DNA of 10,793 nt from DATEJJ01 sp039649115 (GCA_039649115.1 JBBWZQ010000108.1:1-10793); one strand, 5' to 3'. Positions 1 to 5,971 are shown, numbered from the stretch's first letter. Notes: generated by a model from the sequence alone, not told the origin. Made by a program: numbers and translations.

Positions 1-810
1 GGCGTCGCCAAGACGCTGATGATCCGCACGCTGGCCGCCGCGCTCGCGCTGGACGCCAAGCGGCTGCAGTTCACCCCCGACCTGATGCCCGGCGACGTGA
101 CCGGCTCGCTCATCTTCGACAACCGCACGGCCGAGTTCCTGTTCCGCGAGGGCCCGGTCTTCACCAACCTGCTGCTCGCCGACGAGATCAACCGGACGCC
201 GCCGAAGACCCAGGCGGCGCTGCTCGAAGTCATGGAGGAGCGCCAGGTGTCCGTCGAGGGCAGGCCCCGCCGGCTGCCCGAGCCGTTCGTGGTGGCCGCG
301 ACGCAGAACCCCATCGAGTACGAGGGCACCTACCCGCTGCCCGAGGCGCAGCTCGACCGGTTCCTGCTCAAGCTGTCGGTACCGCTGCCCAACCGGGACG
401 AGGAGATGGGTGTGCTGCGGGCCCACCACGCCGGATTCGACCCGCGCGACCTGTCCGCGGTCAGGCCGGTCGCCAGCGCCGCGGACCTCGCGGCCGGCCG
501 GGCGTCGGTGCAGCGGGTGGGTGTCGCCGACGCGGTGATGGGCTACATCGTCGACCTGTGCCGGACCACCCGGGTCTCCCCCTCGCTGGAGCTGGGTGCC
601 TCCCCGCGCGGTGCCACCGCGCTGCTGCACGGCGCCAAGGCGTGGGCGTGGCTGCTGGGCCGGGACTACGTCACGCCCGACGACGTCAAGGCGCTGGCCC
701 GGCCGACCCTGCGGCACCGGGTACGGCTGCGGGCCGAGGCGCAGCTGGAGGGCGTCACGGCGGACACCGTGCTCGACTCCGTGCTGGCGACGGTACCCAC
801 GCCGCGATGA
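1..810 (+). CDS. MoxR-family AAA+ ATPase (5' end outside window)
   Basis: Cytoplasmic ATPase of the MoxR family, which are thought to act as chaperones that assemble or activate partner proteins, usually with a DUF58 or VWA protein encoded next door. The window opens inside the Walker A loop: the first codons read GVAKT, so roughly the first 50-60 residues are missing. Visible family landmarks are Walker B with LLLADEINRTPPKTQ (nt 169-213), sensor 1 ATQNP (298-312), LPEAQLDRF (about 340-366) and the sensor 2 region GASPRGATALLHGAKAWAW (about 592-651). The C-terminal lid domain is complete and ends at TGA 808-810. That stop overlaps an ATG (ATGA) opening the mini-ORF chain that leads into the DUF58 gene, so the two are surely one operon. 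The partner protein or substrate cannot be read from sequence. Family identification is very secure. Confidence 0.96.
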   Translation, partial: GVAKTLMIRTLAAALALDAKRLQFTPDLMPGDVTGSLIFDNRTAEFLFREGPVFTNLLLADEINRTPPKTQAALLEVMEERQVSVEGRPRRLPEPFVVAATQNPIEYEGTYPLPEAQLDRFLLKLSVPLPNRDEEMGVLRAHHAGFDPRDLSAVRPVASAADLAAGRASVQRVGVADAVMGYIVDLCRTTRVSPSLELGASPRGATALLHGAKAWAWLLGRDYVTPDDVKALARPTLRHRVRLRAEAQLEGVTADTVLDSVLATVPTPR

Positions 811-875
811 GTTTGCGCGGAGAGCTTGCGGGTCCGCGATGAGTTTGCGCGGAGAGCTTGCGGGTCCGCGATGAG
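802..875 (+). repeat. 32-bp direct tandem repeat, about 2.3 copies, at the moxR/DUF58 junction
   Basis: Two identical 32-bp units lie at 807-838 and 839-870. Each begins ATGAGTTTGCGCGG and ends GCGGGTCCGCG. The period-32 match extends left to 802 (CCGCG) and right to 875 (ATGAG), so the perfect periodicity covers 802-875. The unit starts exactly at the ATGA stop/start overlap of moxR. It looks like a recent slippage or duplication event, because the copies have no differences. Whether it is fixed or varies in copy number cannot be judged from one sequence. Confidence 0.97.
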
Positions 876-888
876 GTCCGCGTGGTGA
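807..888 (+). other. Chain of three stop/start-coupled mini-ORFs between moxR and DUF58
   Basis: Three tiny reading frames fill the junction. ATG 807 to TGA 842 encodes MSLRGELAGPR. ATG 839 to TGA 874 encodes the same 11 residues. ATG 871 to TGA 888 encodes MRSAW. Each start overlaps the preceding stop as ATGA (807-810, 839-842, 871-874). The last stop overlaps GTG 885 of the DUF58 gene as GTGA (885-888). A ribosome finishing moxR could therefore reinitiate stepwise into DUF58. The 36-nt frame minus the 4-nt overlap equals the 32-nt repeat period, so copy number can change without breaking the chain. Each copy has GGAGAG (819-824, 851-856) about 14 nt before the next ATG, which is far for a Shine-Dalgarno site. 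The frames are seen directly; that they are translated is inference. Confidence 0.5.
873..877 (+). promoter_or_regulatory. Probable ribosome binding site deciding the DUF58 start
   Basis: GAGGT lies 7 nt upstream of GTG 885. The competing in-frame starts are worse: GTG 882 is only 4 nt away, and TTG 858 has a GGAGAG one base upstream, which is too close to use. No in-frame ATG exists, because the reading frame is closed by TGA 840-842. This favours GTG 885, which also overlaps the upstream TGA. Confidence 0.5.
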
Positions 889-2189
889 CCTGGCGGCCGG
901 CGCTGCCGATCGGGCTCGGCGTCGTGCTGCTGCTCCTGATCCGGTCGCTCTGGTGGGGCCTGGTACCGGTGATCCTCGCGCTCGCGCTCGTCGTCCTGGA
1001 CGTGAGCCTGGCCGCCGCCCTGCGGGACGTGACCCTGCGCCGGGACGGTGACCGGCAGGTCCGGCTGGGCGAGACGGCCGCCGTGACGCTGACGCTCACC
1101 AACCGGGGCATCCGCACGCTGCGCGCGCAGGTGCGGGACGCGTGGGTACCGTCCGCCGGCGCCACGCCCGCGGTGCAGCGGGTGCGGCTGGCACCGGGTG
1201 CGGCGGTGCAGCTCGTCACCGCGCTGACCCCGACCCGGCGCGGTGACCGGCCCGCGGTTCGGGTGAGCATCCGCTCCTTCGGCCCCACCGGCTTCGCGTA
1301 CCGGCAGAGCACGGTGCGGCGCGCCGACCAGGTAACTCCACAGTGGACGATGCGGGTACTGCCCCGGTTCGCGTCCCGGCGCTTCCTGCCGGAGAAGGTG
1401 GCCCGGCTGCGGGTGCTGGACGGCATGGTCGTGATCCGGGGACGCGGCCAGGGTACCGAGTTCGACGCGCTGCGCGAGTACGTGATCGGCGACGACGTGC
1501 GCTCGATCGACTGGCGGGCCAGCGCCCGCCGCTCCGACGTCGTGGTGCGCACCTGGCGACCGGAGCGCGACCGGCGGGTGCTGTGCGTCATCGACACCGG
1601 CCGCACGTCGGCGACCCGGGTCGGCGACGAGCCCCGGCTGGACGCCTCGATCGACGCGGCACTGCTGCTGGGCGCGCTCGCCAACCGGGCGGGCGACCAG
1701 GTCGACCTGCTCGCCATCGACACGGCGGTACGGGCGGCGGTGGACAGCGGCTCCAGCCGCACCCTGCTGCCCAGGCTGGTGGCCGCGCTGGCGCCACTGG
1801 AACCGGCCCTGGTGGAGACCGACTTCGGGCTGGTCGCGGGCGAGGTGCTGCGCCGCGAGCGCAAGCGCGCACTGGTGGTGCTGTTCACCGCGCTGGAACC
1901 CGGCGCGCTGGGCGAGGGGCTGCTGCCGGTACTGACCCCGTTGACGGCGCGGCACAAGGTGGTCGTGGCGGCGGTACACGACCCGGCGGTGGTGGAGCTG
2001 ACCGGCAGCCGGGGCGACCTCCCGGCGGTGTACGCGGCCGCGGCGGCACACCGTACCCTCGCCGAGCGCGAGCGGATCCGGCTGGCGCTGTACCGCCGCG
2101 GTGTGGAGGTCGTGGACGCGCCCGTCGAGCTGTTCGCCTCGCGGGTCGCCGACGCGTACCTCGCCATGAAGGCGGCCGGCCGGCTCTAG
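885..2189 (+). CDS. DUF58 domain-containing protein (VWA-like, MoxR partner)
   Basis: A 434-residue protein of the DUF58 family, the usual genetic partner of MoxR ATPases. It starts with a hydrophobic hairpin (about residues 5-40, two membrane segments around GVVLLLLIRSLWWGLVPVILALALVVL), so it is probably membrane anchored. A beta-rich region follows, then the DUF58 signature near residues 190-215 (GTEFDALREYVIGDDVRSID, W, then RASARR). After it comes a VWA-like half beginning VLCVIDTGRTSA, where the classical DxSxS metal site is degenerate (DTGRT). GTG 885 is chosen because it has GAGGT 7 nt upstream and overlaps the preceding mini-ORF stop; TTG 858 would add nine residues lying in the tandem repeat. 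The TAG stop (2187-2189) overlaps the convergent SpoIIM stop through one CTAG. The biochemical role is unknown. By analogy it may help MoxR assemble envelope or metal-dependent proteins. Confidence 0.93.
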   Translation: MTWRPALPIGLGVVLLLLIRSLWWGLVPVILALALVVLDVSLAAALRDVTLRRDGDRQVRLGETAAVTLTLTNRGIRTLRAQVRDAWVPSAGATPAVQRVRLAPGAAVQLVTALTPTRRGDRPAVRVSIRSFGPTGFAYRQSTVRRADQVTPQWTMRVLPRFASRRFLPEKVARLRVLDGMVVIRGRGQGTEFDALREYVIGDDVRSIDWRASARRSDVVVRTWRPERDRRVLCVIDTGRTSATRVGDEPRLDASIDAALLLGALANRAGDQVDLLAIDTAVRAAVDSGSSRTLLPRLVAALAPLEPALVETDFGLVAGEVLRRERKRALVVLFTALEPGALGEGLLPVLTPLTARHKVVVAAVHDPAVVELTGSRGDLPAVYAAAAAHRTLAERERIRLALYRRGVEVVDAPVELFASRVADAYLAMKAAGRL

Positions 2190-3181
2190 CTGGCGGGGGC
2201 GGTGGCGTCCAGGAAGGCGGGGTCCAGGTCGGCGCGGACCGCCGAGCGCACCGCTGCGGCGCCGCGCACGAAGACGTACAGCAGGAAGCCGACCCAGGCC
2301 AGCACGCCCACCAGGATGCGCATCGCGGTCGGCAGCGACGACGGCGTCACGAACGCCTCGATGAGCCCGCTGACCGCGAGCACCACGACCAGGCCGAGGG
2401 CGACCAGCATCGCCGAGCGGGCGGTCTCCGCCACCGCCCGGCCCCGGGTGCGGGTCGGGCCCGGTGCGATCCAGGCCCACCCGATGCGCAGTCCCACCCC
2501 GGCCGCCACGAAGACCGCGGTCAGCTCCAGCAGCCCGTGCGGGACGATCAGACCGAAGAACTCCGCACCGTGGCCGTTGCCGATCATCGTGCCGCCCACC
2601 GCGCCGAGGTTGAGCAGGTTGTTGGCGAGCAGGTAGAGCACGGGCAGGATGAGGATGCCCGCGGCCAGGCACTGGCCGGTCAGGAATGCGTTGTTGGTCC
2701 ACACCCGCAGGGCGAACTCCTGCGCCGGGAACTGGTGGTAGTAGTCCGCGAAGTCCTGGTTGACCAGCTTGTCCACCGACTCGCCGCCGAGCAGGGCCAC
2801 CTGGACGTCAGGGCGGCCGGCCACGTACTGCATGAGGCCGAACGACATCCCGGTGAACACCGTCGCCACCGCGCACCACCACCGCCACGCCTGGAACACC
2901 GCCAGCGGGAAGGTACGGGTGAAGAAGCGGCCGACCACGAGCCATGAGAACGCGGGCCCACCCGTGATCGACGCGCGGGCCGCGAGCACGATCCTGGACA
3001 GCCGGGCCACCAGCGCCGGGTCGGGCGCGCGGCTGCGCACCATCGACAGGTGGGTACCGGTGCGCTGGTACAGGGCCATCATCTCGTCGACCTCGGCCAC
3101 CGCCAGCCGCCGGCGCCGGGACAGCTGCTCCAGCCGCCGCCACTCGCCCGCGTGCTCCGCGACGAACGCGTCCAGGTCCAC
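2186..3181 (-). CDS. SpoIIM-family (stage II sporulation protein M-like) membrane protein
   Basis: A 331-residue integral membrane protein. The N-terminus VDLDAFVAEHAGEWRRLEQL and a basic helical region (to about residue 85) are typical of actinobacterial SpoIIM-like proteins. They are followed by about five hydrophobic segments, including AVATVFTGMSFGLMQYVAG, LAAGILILPVLYLLANNLL, FFGLIVPHGLLELTAVFVAA and AMLVALGLVVVLAVSGLIEA. The PHGLLEL stretch is the family hallmark. In Bacillus, SpoIIM recruits peptidoglycan hydrolases during engulfment. In actinobacteria the homologue sits with MoxR, DUF58 and RDD genes and its role is not established. GTG 3181 is chosen because the protein similarity begins there and a TANNNT box lies 6 nt upstream, which suggests a leaderless mRNA. 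The frame stays open upstream to 4183, but that extension is antisense to the RDD gene and is rejected. It ends tail to tail with DUF58. Confidence 0.93.
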   Translation of the reverse strand: MDLDAFVAEHAGEWRRLEQLSRRRRLAVAEVDEMMALYQRTGTHLSMVRSRAPDPALVARLSRIVLAARASITGGPAFSWLVVGRFFTRTFPLAVFQAWRWWCAVATVFTGMSFGLMQYVAGRPDVQVALLGGESVDKLVNQDFADYYHQFPAQEFALRVWTNNAFLTGQCLAAGILILPVLYLLANNLLNLGAVGGTMIGNGHGAEFFGLIVPHGLLELTAVFVAAGVGLRIGWAWIAPGPTRTRGRAVAETARSAMLVALGLVVVLAVSGLIEAFVTPSSLPTAMRILVGVLAWVGFLLYVFVRGAAAVRSAVRADLDPAFLDATAPAS

Positions 3182-3187
3182 GCGGTG

Positions 3188-3193
3188 ATCGTA
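3188..3193 (-). promoter_or_regulatory. Putative -10 box of the spoIIM-like gene (leaderless)
   Basis: On the minus strand TACGAT fits the actinobacterial TANNNT -10 consensus. It ends 6 nt before GTG 3181, which would place the transcription start on the start codon. No convincing -35 hexamer is seen, which is common for this promoter class. There is no Shine-Dalgarno sequence, consistent with leaderless translation. Confidence 0.45.
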
Positions 3194-3197
3194 ACCG

Positions 3198-3203
3198 TAG
3201 TGT
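3198..3203 (+). promoter_or_regulatory. Putative -10 box of the RDD gene (leaderless)
   Basis: TAGTGT fits TANNNT and ends 5 nt before GTG 3209. It sits back to back with the TACGAT box of the divergent gene, with 4 nt between them. The two promoters must therefore overlap and probably compete for polymerase. A short dyad, AGTG-TT-CACT, lies at 3199-3208. No -35 hexamer or Shine-Dalgarno sequence is evident. Confidence 0.4.
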
Positions 3204-3208
3204 TCACT

Positions 3209-4168
3209 GTGGGGGTGACCGCGAAGGAAGGCCCGGACCGGCTCGTCAGCGGCGAGGCGGTCGAGTTCGACATCCGGATCGCCCGGCTCGGCTCCCGGGC
3301 CCTCGCCCAGTTGCTCGACATCATGGTGGAGCTGGTCCTGTTCGGCATCCTGTTCACCGGTGGCGGGATCATCGCCTCCGCGCTCACCCACGCCGATCCG
3401 GGCGCGGCCGTGATCGTCACCATCCTGACGGTCTGCCTGGTCACCGCGATGGTCGGGTACCCGGTCGCGTTCGAGACCCTGTCCGGCGGGCGGAGCCTCG
3501 GCAAGCTGGCGATGGGCCTGCGGGTGGTACGCGACGACGCCGGGCCGATCCGGTTCCGGCACGCGCTGACCCGCACGCTGGTCGCCGTGGCGGTGGAGTG
3601 GCCGGGGCTGGTCATGCCGCTGGTCACCTGGGTGGCGAGCCTGTGGACGATGCTGGTGAACCGGCACGGCAAGCGGCTGGGCGACATCGCGGCCGGTACG
3701 ATCGTGATCTACGAGCGGACCCCGGCGGCGTGGGGCTGGGTACCGGCCATGCCGCCCGCGCTGGGCAGCTGGGCGGCCACGCTCGACCTGACCGGCCTGT
3801 CCGACGATCTGGCCCTGGCGGTCCGCCACTACCTCGCACGCAACCGGGAGATCCGGGAGCCGTTCCGGTCCCGCGTGGGCTTCGGTCTCGCCATCGAGGT
3901 CGCCGGGTGCACCGCGCCGCCGGCTCCACCCGGTACCCCCGGCTGGGCCTATCTCGCGGCCGTGCTGGCCGAACGGCACCGCCGCGCGCTGCTCCGCCTG
4001 GCCGCCGCCCGCGCCGCGACCGCCGCCGTCTGGCCCGAACTCCTCGCCGCCACCCGCCCCACCCTCCCCTCCCTCGCACCCCCCGCGCCCCTCGCGCCCC
4101 TCGCGCCCCCCGCGCCCCTCGCGCCCCCCGCGCCGCCGCGGCCCGCGGCGCCCGCGCAACTTCATTGA
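3209..4168 (+). CDS. RDD-family membrane protein with Pro/Ala-rich repeat tail
   Basis: About 319 residues. After a short N-terminus (VGVTAKEGPDRLVSGEAVEF) comes a typical RDD domain. The conserved arginine/aspartate segment is IARLGSRALAQLLDIMVE, followed by membrane segments LVLFGILFTGGGIIASAL, VIVTILTVCLVTAMVGYPVA and VAVAVEWPGLVMPLVTWVAS. Between them lies the family's GGRSLGKLAMGLRVVRDD motif, and after them NRHGKRLGDIAAGTIV. The C-terminal third is soluble, alanine-rich and arginine-rich. It ends in a low-complexity LAPPAP repeat (4073-4135) and the residues AQLH. GTG 3209 is preferred because a TAGTGT box lies 5 nt upstream; GTG 3185, 3200 and 3215 are alternatives, 3215 being equally good on protein grounds. 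RDD proteins are integral membrane proteins of uncertain function, and their linkage with SpoIIM, DUF58 and MoxR is recurrent. The stop codon lies inside a 21-bp palindrome. Confidence 0.9.
   Translation: MGVTAKEGPDRLVSGEAVEFDIRIARLGSRALAQLLDIMVELVLFGILFTGGGIIASALTHADPGAAVIVTILTVCLVTAMVGYPVAFETLSGGRSLGKLAMGLRVVRDDAGPIRFRHALTRTLVAVAVEWPGLVMPLVTWVASLWTMLVNRHGKRLGDIAAGTIVIYERTPAAWGWVPAMPPALGSWAATLDLTGLSDDLALAVRHYLARNREIREPFRSRVGFGLAIEVAGCTAPPAPPGTPGWAYLAAVLAERHRRALLRLAAARAATAAVWPELLAATRPTLPSLAPPAPLAPLAPPAPLAPPAPPRPAAPAQLH
4073..4135 (+). repeat. In-frame 18-nt tandem repeat (about 3.5 units) coding LAPPAP
   Basis: Units close to CTCGCGCCCCCCGCGCCC occur at 4073-4090, 4100-4117 and 4118-4135, with a half unit at 4091-4099. 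The units are in frame and encode LAPPAP, LAP, LAPPAP, LAPPAP at the C-terminus of the RDD protein. The first unit differs by one base (GCA for GCG) and the last ends in G. A repeat of this kind is prone to length change by slippage without a frameshift. Confidence 0.9.
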
Positions 4169-4175
4169 AGTTGCG
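4155..4175. terminator. 21-bp palindrome between convergent genes, possible bidirectional terminator
   Basis: Arms CGCAACTTCA (4155-4164) and TGAAGTTGCG (4166-4175) are perfect reverse complements around a single central T. The right arm begins with the RDD stop codon TGA (4166-4168). The element lies between the converging RDD and solute-binding-protein genes, so a two-way terminator or mRNA-end hairpin is the simplest reading. Neither side has a U-tract, and the arms are A+T-rich for this genome, so a protein-binding operator or a dispersed intergenic palindrome are alternatives. Confidence 0.5.
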
Positions 4176-4188
4176 ACGAACATGGGCC

Positions 4189-4206
4189 GGTCAGGGTGGT
4201 CAGGGT
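4189..4206. repeat. 9-bp tandem duplication carrying a doubled stop codon
   Basis: GGTCAGGGT occurs twice in a row (4189-4197 and 4198-4206). On the minus strand each copy contains a TGA in the frame of the solute-binding protein (4202-4200 and 4193-4191), so the gene ends with two in-frame stops nine bases apart. It may be a small slippage duplication; no other role is visible. Confidence 0.7.
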
Positions 4207-5924
4207 GCGGAGGGGGTCAAGGGGGTGGGCCCCGCGAGACCCCATTGTTGGGTGTTGTAGGACAGGCCGGCGGCGAGGTTGTCGCGGACGTTGACGTAGT
4301 TGCCGGACAGCGCGAGCAGGCCTGGCCGCTGGTACAGGGGGAGCACCACGGCGGCCTGGGTGAGGATCGCGTCCTGCCGGTTCAGCTCGTCGGTGCGCCG
4401 TTGCGGGTCCAGCTCGCGGGCGACCTGCTTGAGCAGCGCGTCCGAGTCCGGGTCACCCCAGCCCGTGTGGTTGCCGCCCCCGTCGGCCGCCCACATCTCC
4501 CGCGGCGTGCCCAGCCCAGGCCCTGAGACCCAGCCGAAGAGCGCCAGGTCGTAGTCGTACCCGGCCAGCGCCGCCGCCAGGTCGCCGGTGGGATCCAGCC
4601 GCACGCCGAGCCCGATGCGCGCGAGTTGCCGGTGGATGAGCCGGCCGCTGGCCTGCCGCGTGTCGTTGCCCCCGGTGAAGCGCAGCCGCAGCTCCGGTAC
4701 CGGCACCCCGTTGTGCGCCAGCCGGCCGCCCGCGATCGCGTACCCCGCCTGGGTCAGGATCTTCCGGGCCGCGTCCGCGTCCCCGCTGCCCTGTTCGGGC
4801 GCCACCTGCCTGACGACCTCCTGGTACCCGGGCGCGCCGGCCATCAGGTTGTGGCTGTACAGCCGGCGCGCGGCCGGGAAGTACCCGCGCACCGCCTGCG
4901 TGATGATCTCGTCGACGTCGACGGCGGTGAAGATGGCCTGGCGCAGCAGGGGATCGGCGAGGGCGGCGCTGCGGACGTTCAGATCCAGGCGCTCCCACAC
5001 CGGGCCGGCCGCCACCTCGTACTGGACGCCGCTGCCGGCCAGCCCGTGCAGCACGTCGGTCAGGTCCTGGCTGGGTGACGCGGTGAACGCGTTGATCTGC
5101 CTGGCCTGCAGCGCGGCCAGCATGCGCGCCTGGTCGGGCAGGAACCGGTACGTGATCCGGTCCAGGCTCGGCTTGTCCGCGCCGTACCAGCGCGGGTTGG
5201 GTACCAGGTCGACCTGGCGGTCCCGGTCGTACCCGCTGATCCGGTACGGCCCGCCGCTCCACCTCGGCTGCCCGTACTGGCGGTCGAACGCGGCGCGCAG
5301 ACCGTCCCGTGTGGACAGATCCAGCCCGGCACCCTCGACGTGCGCCGGGTACAGCGCGTCGAAAAGGCTCTGCCAGTCCGGGTACGGCTCGCGGAAGGTG
5401 ACCGTGACGGTACGGCCGCCGTCCCCGGCCGCCACCGAGGCGATCTGCTCGTACCCGGCGGTCGACACCGCCGCGCAGGCGGGGCAGTCCCGACCGTTGC
5501 GCGTCTTCCACGCGTAGCTGAAGTCGTCCGCCGTGACCGGCGTGCCGTCGTCCCACGTCGCCGCCGGCGCGATCTGGTACACCACGGTCTGCGGCGCGGT
5601 CCCGGTCACCGTCGCGGACGCCAGCAGGTCCGGGTTGCGCACCAGGGAGCCGTCCGGTTGCGCGGTGAAGGCGCCCGGCAGCAGGCTGTTCATGATGGTG
5701 GTCGCCTCGCTGACCGCGCCGTCCGCGGACGCGACGTTGAAGTTGGGGGGCGCCGCGCGCAGCGCGACCACGAACGTGCCGCCGGCCCGCCGGGCGCCGG
5801 CGTTGCAGTCGTCGGGCCGCGCCGCACACCTCGCGAAACGGTCCGGACCCGCTGCGTGACCGCCGACCGCGCCGCATCCCGCGCTCACCAGGAGCAGCAC
5901 GGCAACCAGCGCGGCGGGACGCAT
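4200..5924 (-). CDS. ABC transporter family-5 solute-binding lipoprotein (peptide/oligosaccharide type)
   Basis: A 574-residue extracytoplasmic binding protein of the DppA/OppA (SBP family 5) fold. The signal peptide is short (MRPAALVAVLLLVSAGC), with a lipobox-like SAGC placing the lipidated cysteine near residue 17. Family segments include EATTIMNSLLPGAF, DGTPVTADDFSYAWK, GPYRISGYDRDRQVDLVPNP, the hinge region LRQAIFTAVDVDEI and the C-terminal DELNRQDAILTQAAVVLPLY. Cysteine pairs CAARPDDC and CPAC may form disulfides. No permease or ATPase gene is adjacent, so it is an orphan binding protein that either borrows a transporter or has another envelope role, as proposed for the mycobacterial homologue LpqW. 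The ligand cannot be inferred. ATG 5924 has no Shine-Dalgarno site but has a TAGTAT box 6 nt upstream, suggesting a leaderless transcript separate from efeB. Confidence 0.9.
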   Translation of the reverse strand: MRPAALVAVLLLVSAGCGAVGGHAAGPDRFARCAARPDDCNAGARRAGGTFVVALRAAPPNFNVASADGAVSEATTIMNSLLPGAFTAQPDGSLVRNPDLLASATVTGTAPQTVVYQIAPAATWDDGTPVTADDFSYAWKTRNGRDCPACAAVSTAGYEQIASVAAGDGGRTVTVTFREPYPDWQSLFDALYPAHVEGAGLDLSTRDGLRAAFDRQYGQPRWSGGPYRISGYDRDRQVDLVPNPRWYGADKPSLDRITYRFLPDQARMLAALQARQINAFTASPSQDLTDVLHGLAGSGVQYEVAAGPVWERLDLNVRSAALADPLLRQAIFTAVDVDEIITQAVRGYFPAARRLYSHNLMAGAPGYQEVVRQVAPEQGSGDADAARKILTQAGYAIAGGRLAHNGVPVPELRLRFTGGNDTRQASGRLIHRQLARIGLGVRLDPTGDLAAALAGYDYDLALFGWVSGPGLGTPREMWAADGGGNHTGWGDPDSDALLKQVARELDPQRRTDELNRQDAILTQAAVVLPLYQRPGLLALSGNYVNVRDNLAAGLSYNTQQWGLAGPTPLTPSAP

Positions 5925-5930
5925 CCGGCC

Positions 5931-5936
5931 ATACTA
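5931..5936 (-). promoter_or_regulatory. Putative -10 box for the solute-binding lipoprotein (leaderless)
   Basis: TAGTAT on the minus strand matches TANNNT and ends 6 nt before ATG 5924, so transcription is likely to start at the initiation codon. No -35 is obvious. This supports independent transcription of the gene after efeB. Confidence 0.45.
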
Positions 5937-5942
5937 GTCAGC

Positions 5943-5957
5943 TCGGCCGAAGGCCGA
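5943..5957 (-). terminator. Short stem-loop after efeB, weak terminator candidate
   Basis: TCGGCC (5943-5948) and GGCCGA (5952-5957) pair around a 3-nt loop, 15 bases past the efeB stop on the minus strand. The stem is short and has no U-tract. It could attenuate readthrough from the efe operon into the lipoprotein gene or could be chance in G+C-rich DNA. Confidence 0.3.
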
Positions 5958-5971
5958 TCCTCCCGTGCGGA

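Noticed and set aside
802..875. CRISPR-like direct repeat
   Set aside because: The two 32-bp copies are immediately adjacent with no spacers, and no cas genes are present.
858..884. TTG 858 or GTG 882 as the DUF58 start
   Set aside because: TTG 858 has its purine-rich site only one base upstream and would code from the tandem repeat. GTG 882 has too short a spacing. GTG 885 has GAGGT at 7 nt and overlaps the preceding TGA.
666..2702. Long open frame on the minus strand opposite moxR/DUF58, and another at 755-2167
   Set aside because: It is antisense to clear MoxR and DUF58 genes, has arginine/proline/glycine-rich low-complexity translation with no family motif, and is typical of shadow frames in G+C-rich DNA.
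3182..4183. N-terminal extension of the SpoIIM-like protein up to 4183
   Set aside because: The extra roughly 330 residues are the antisense of the RDD gene, including its LAPPAP repeat read as a GREGRGG-like run. Family similarity starts at VDLDAF (3181).
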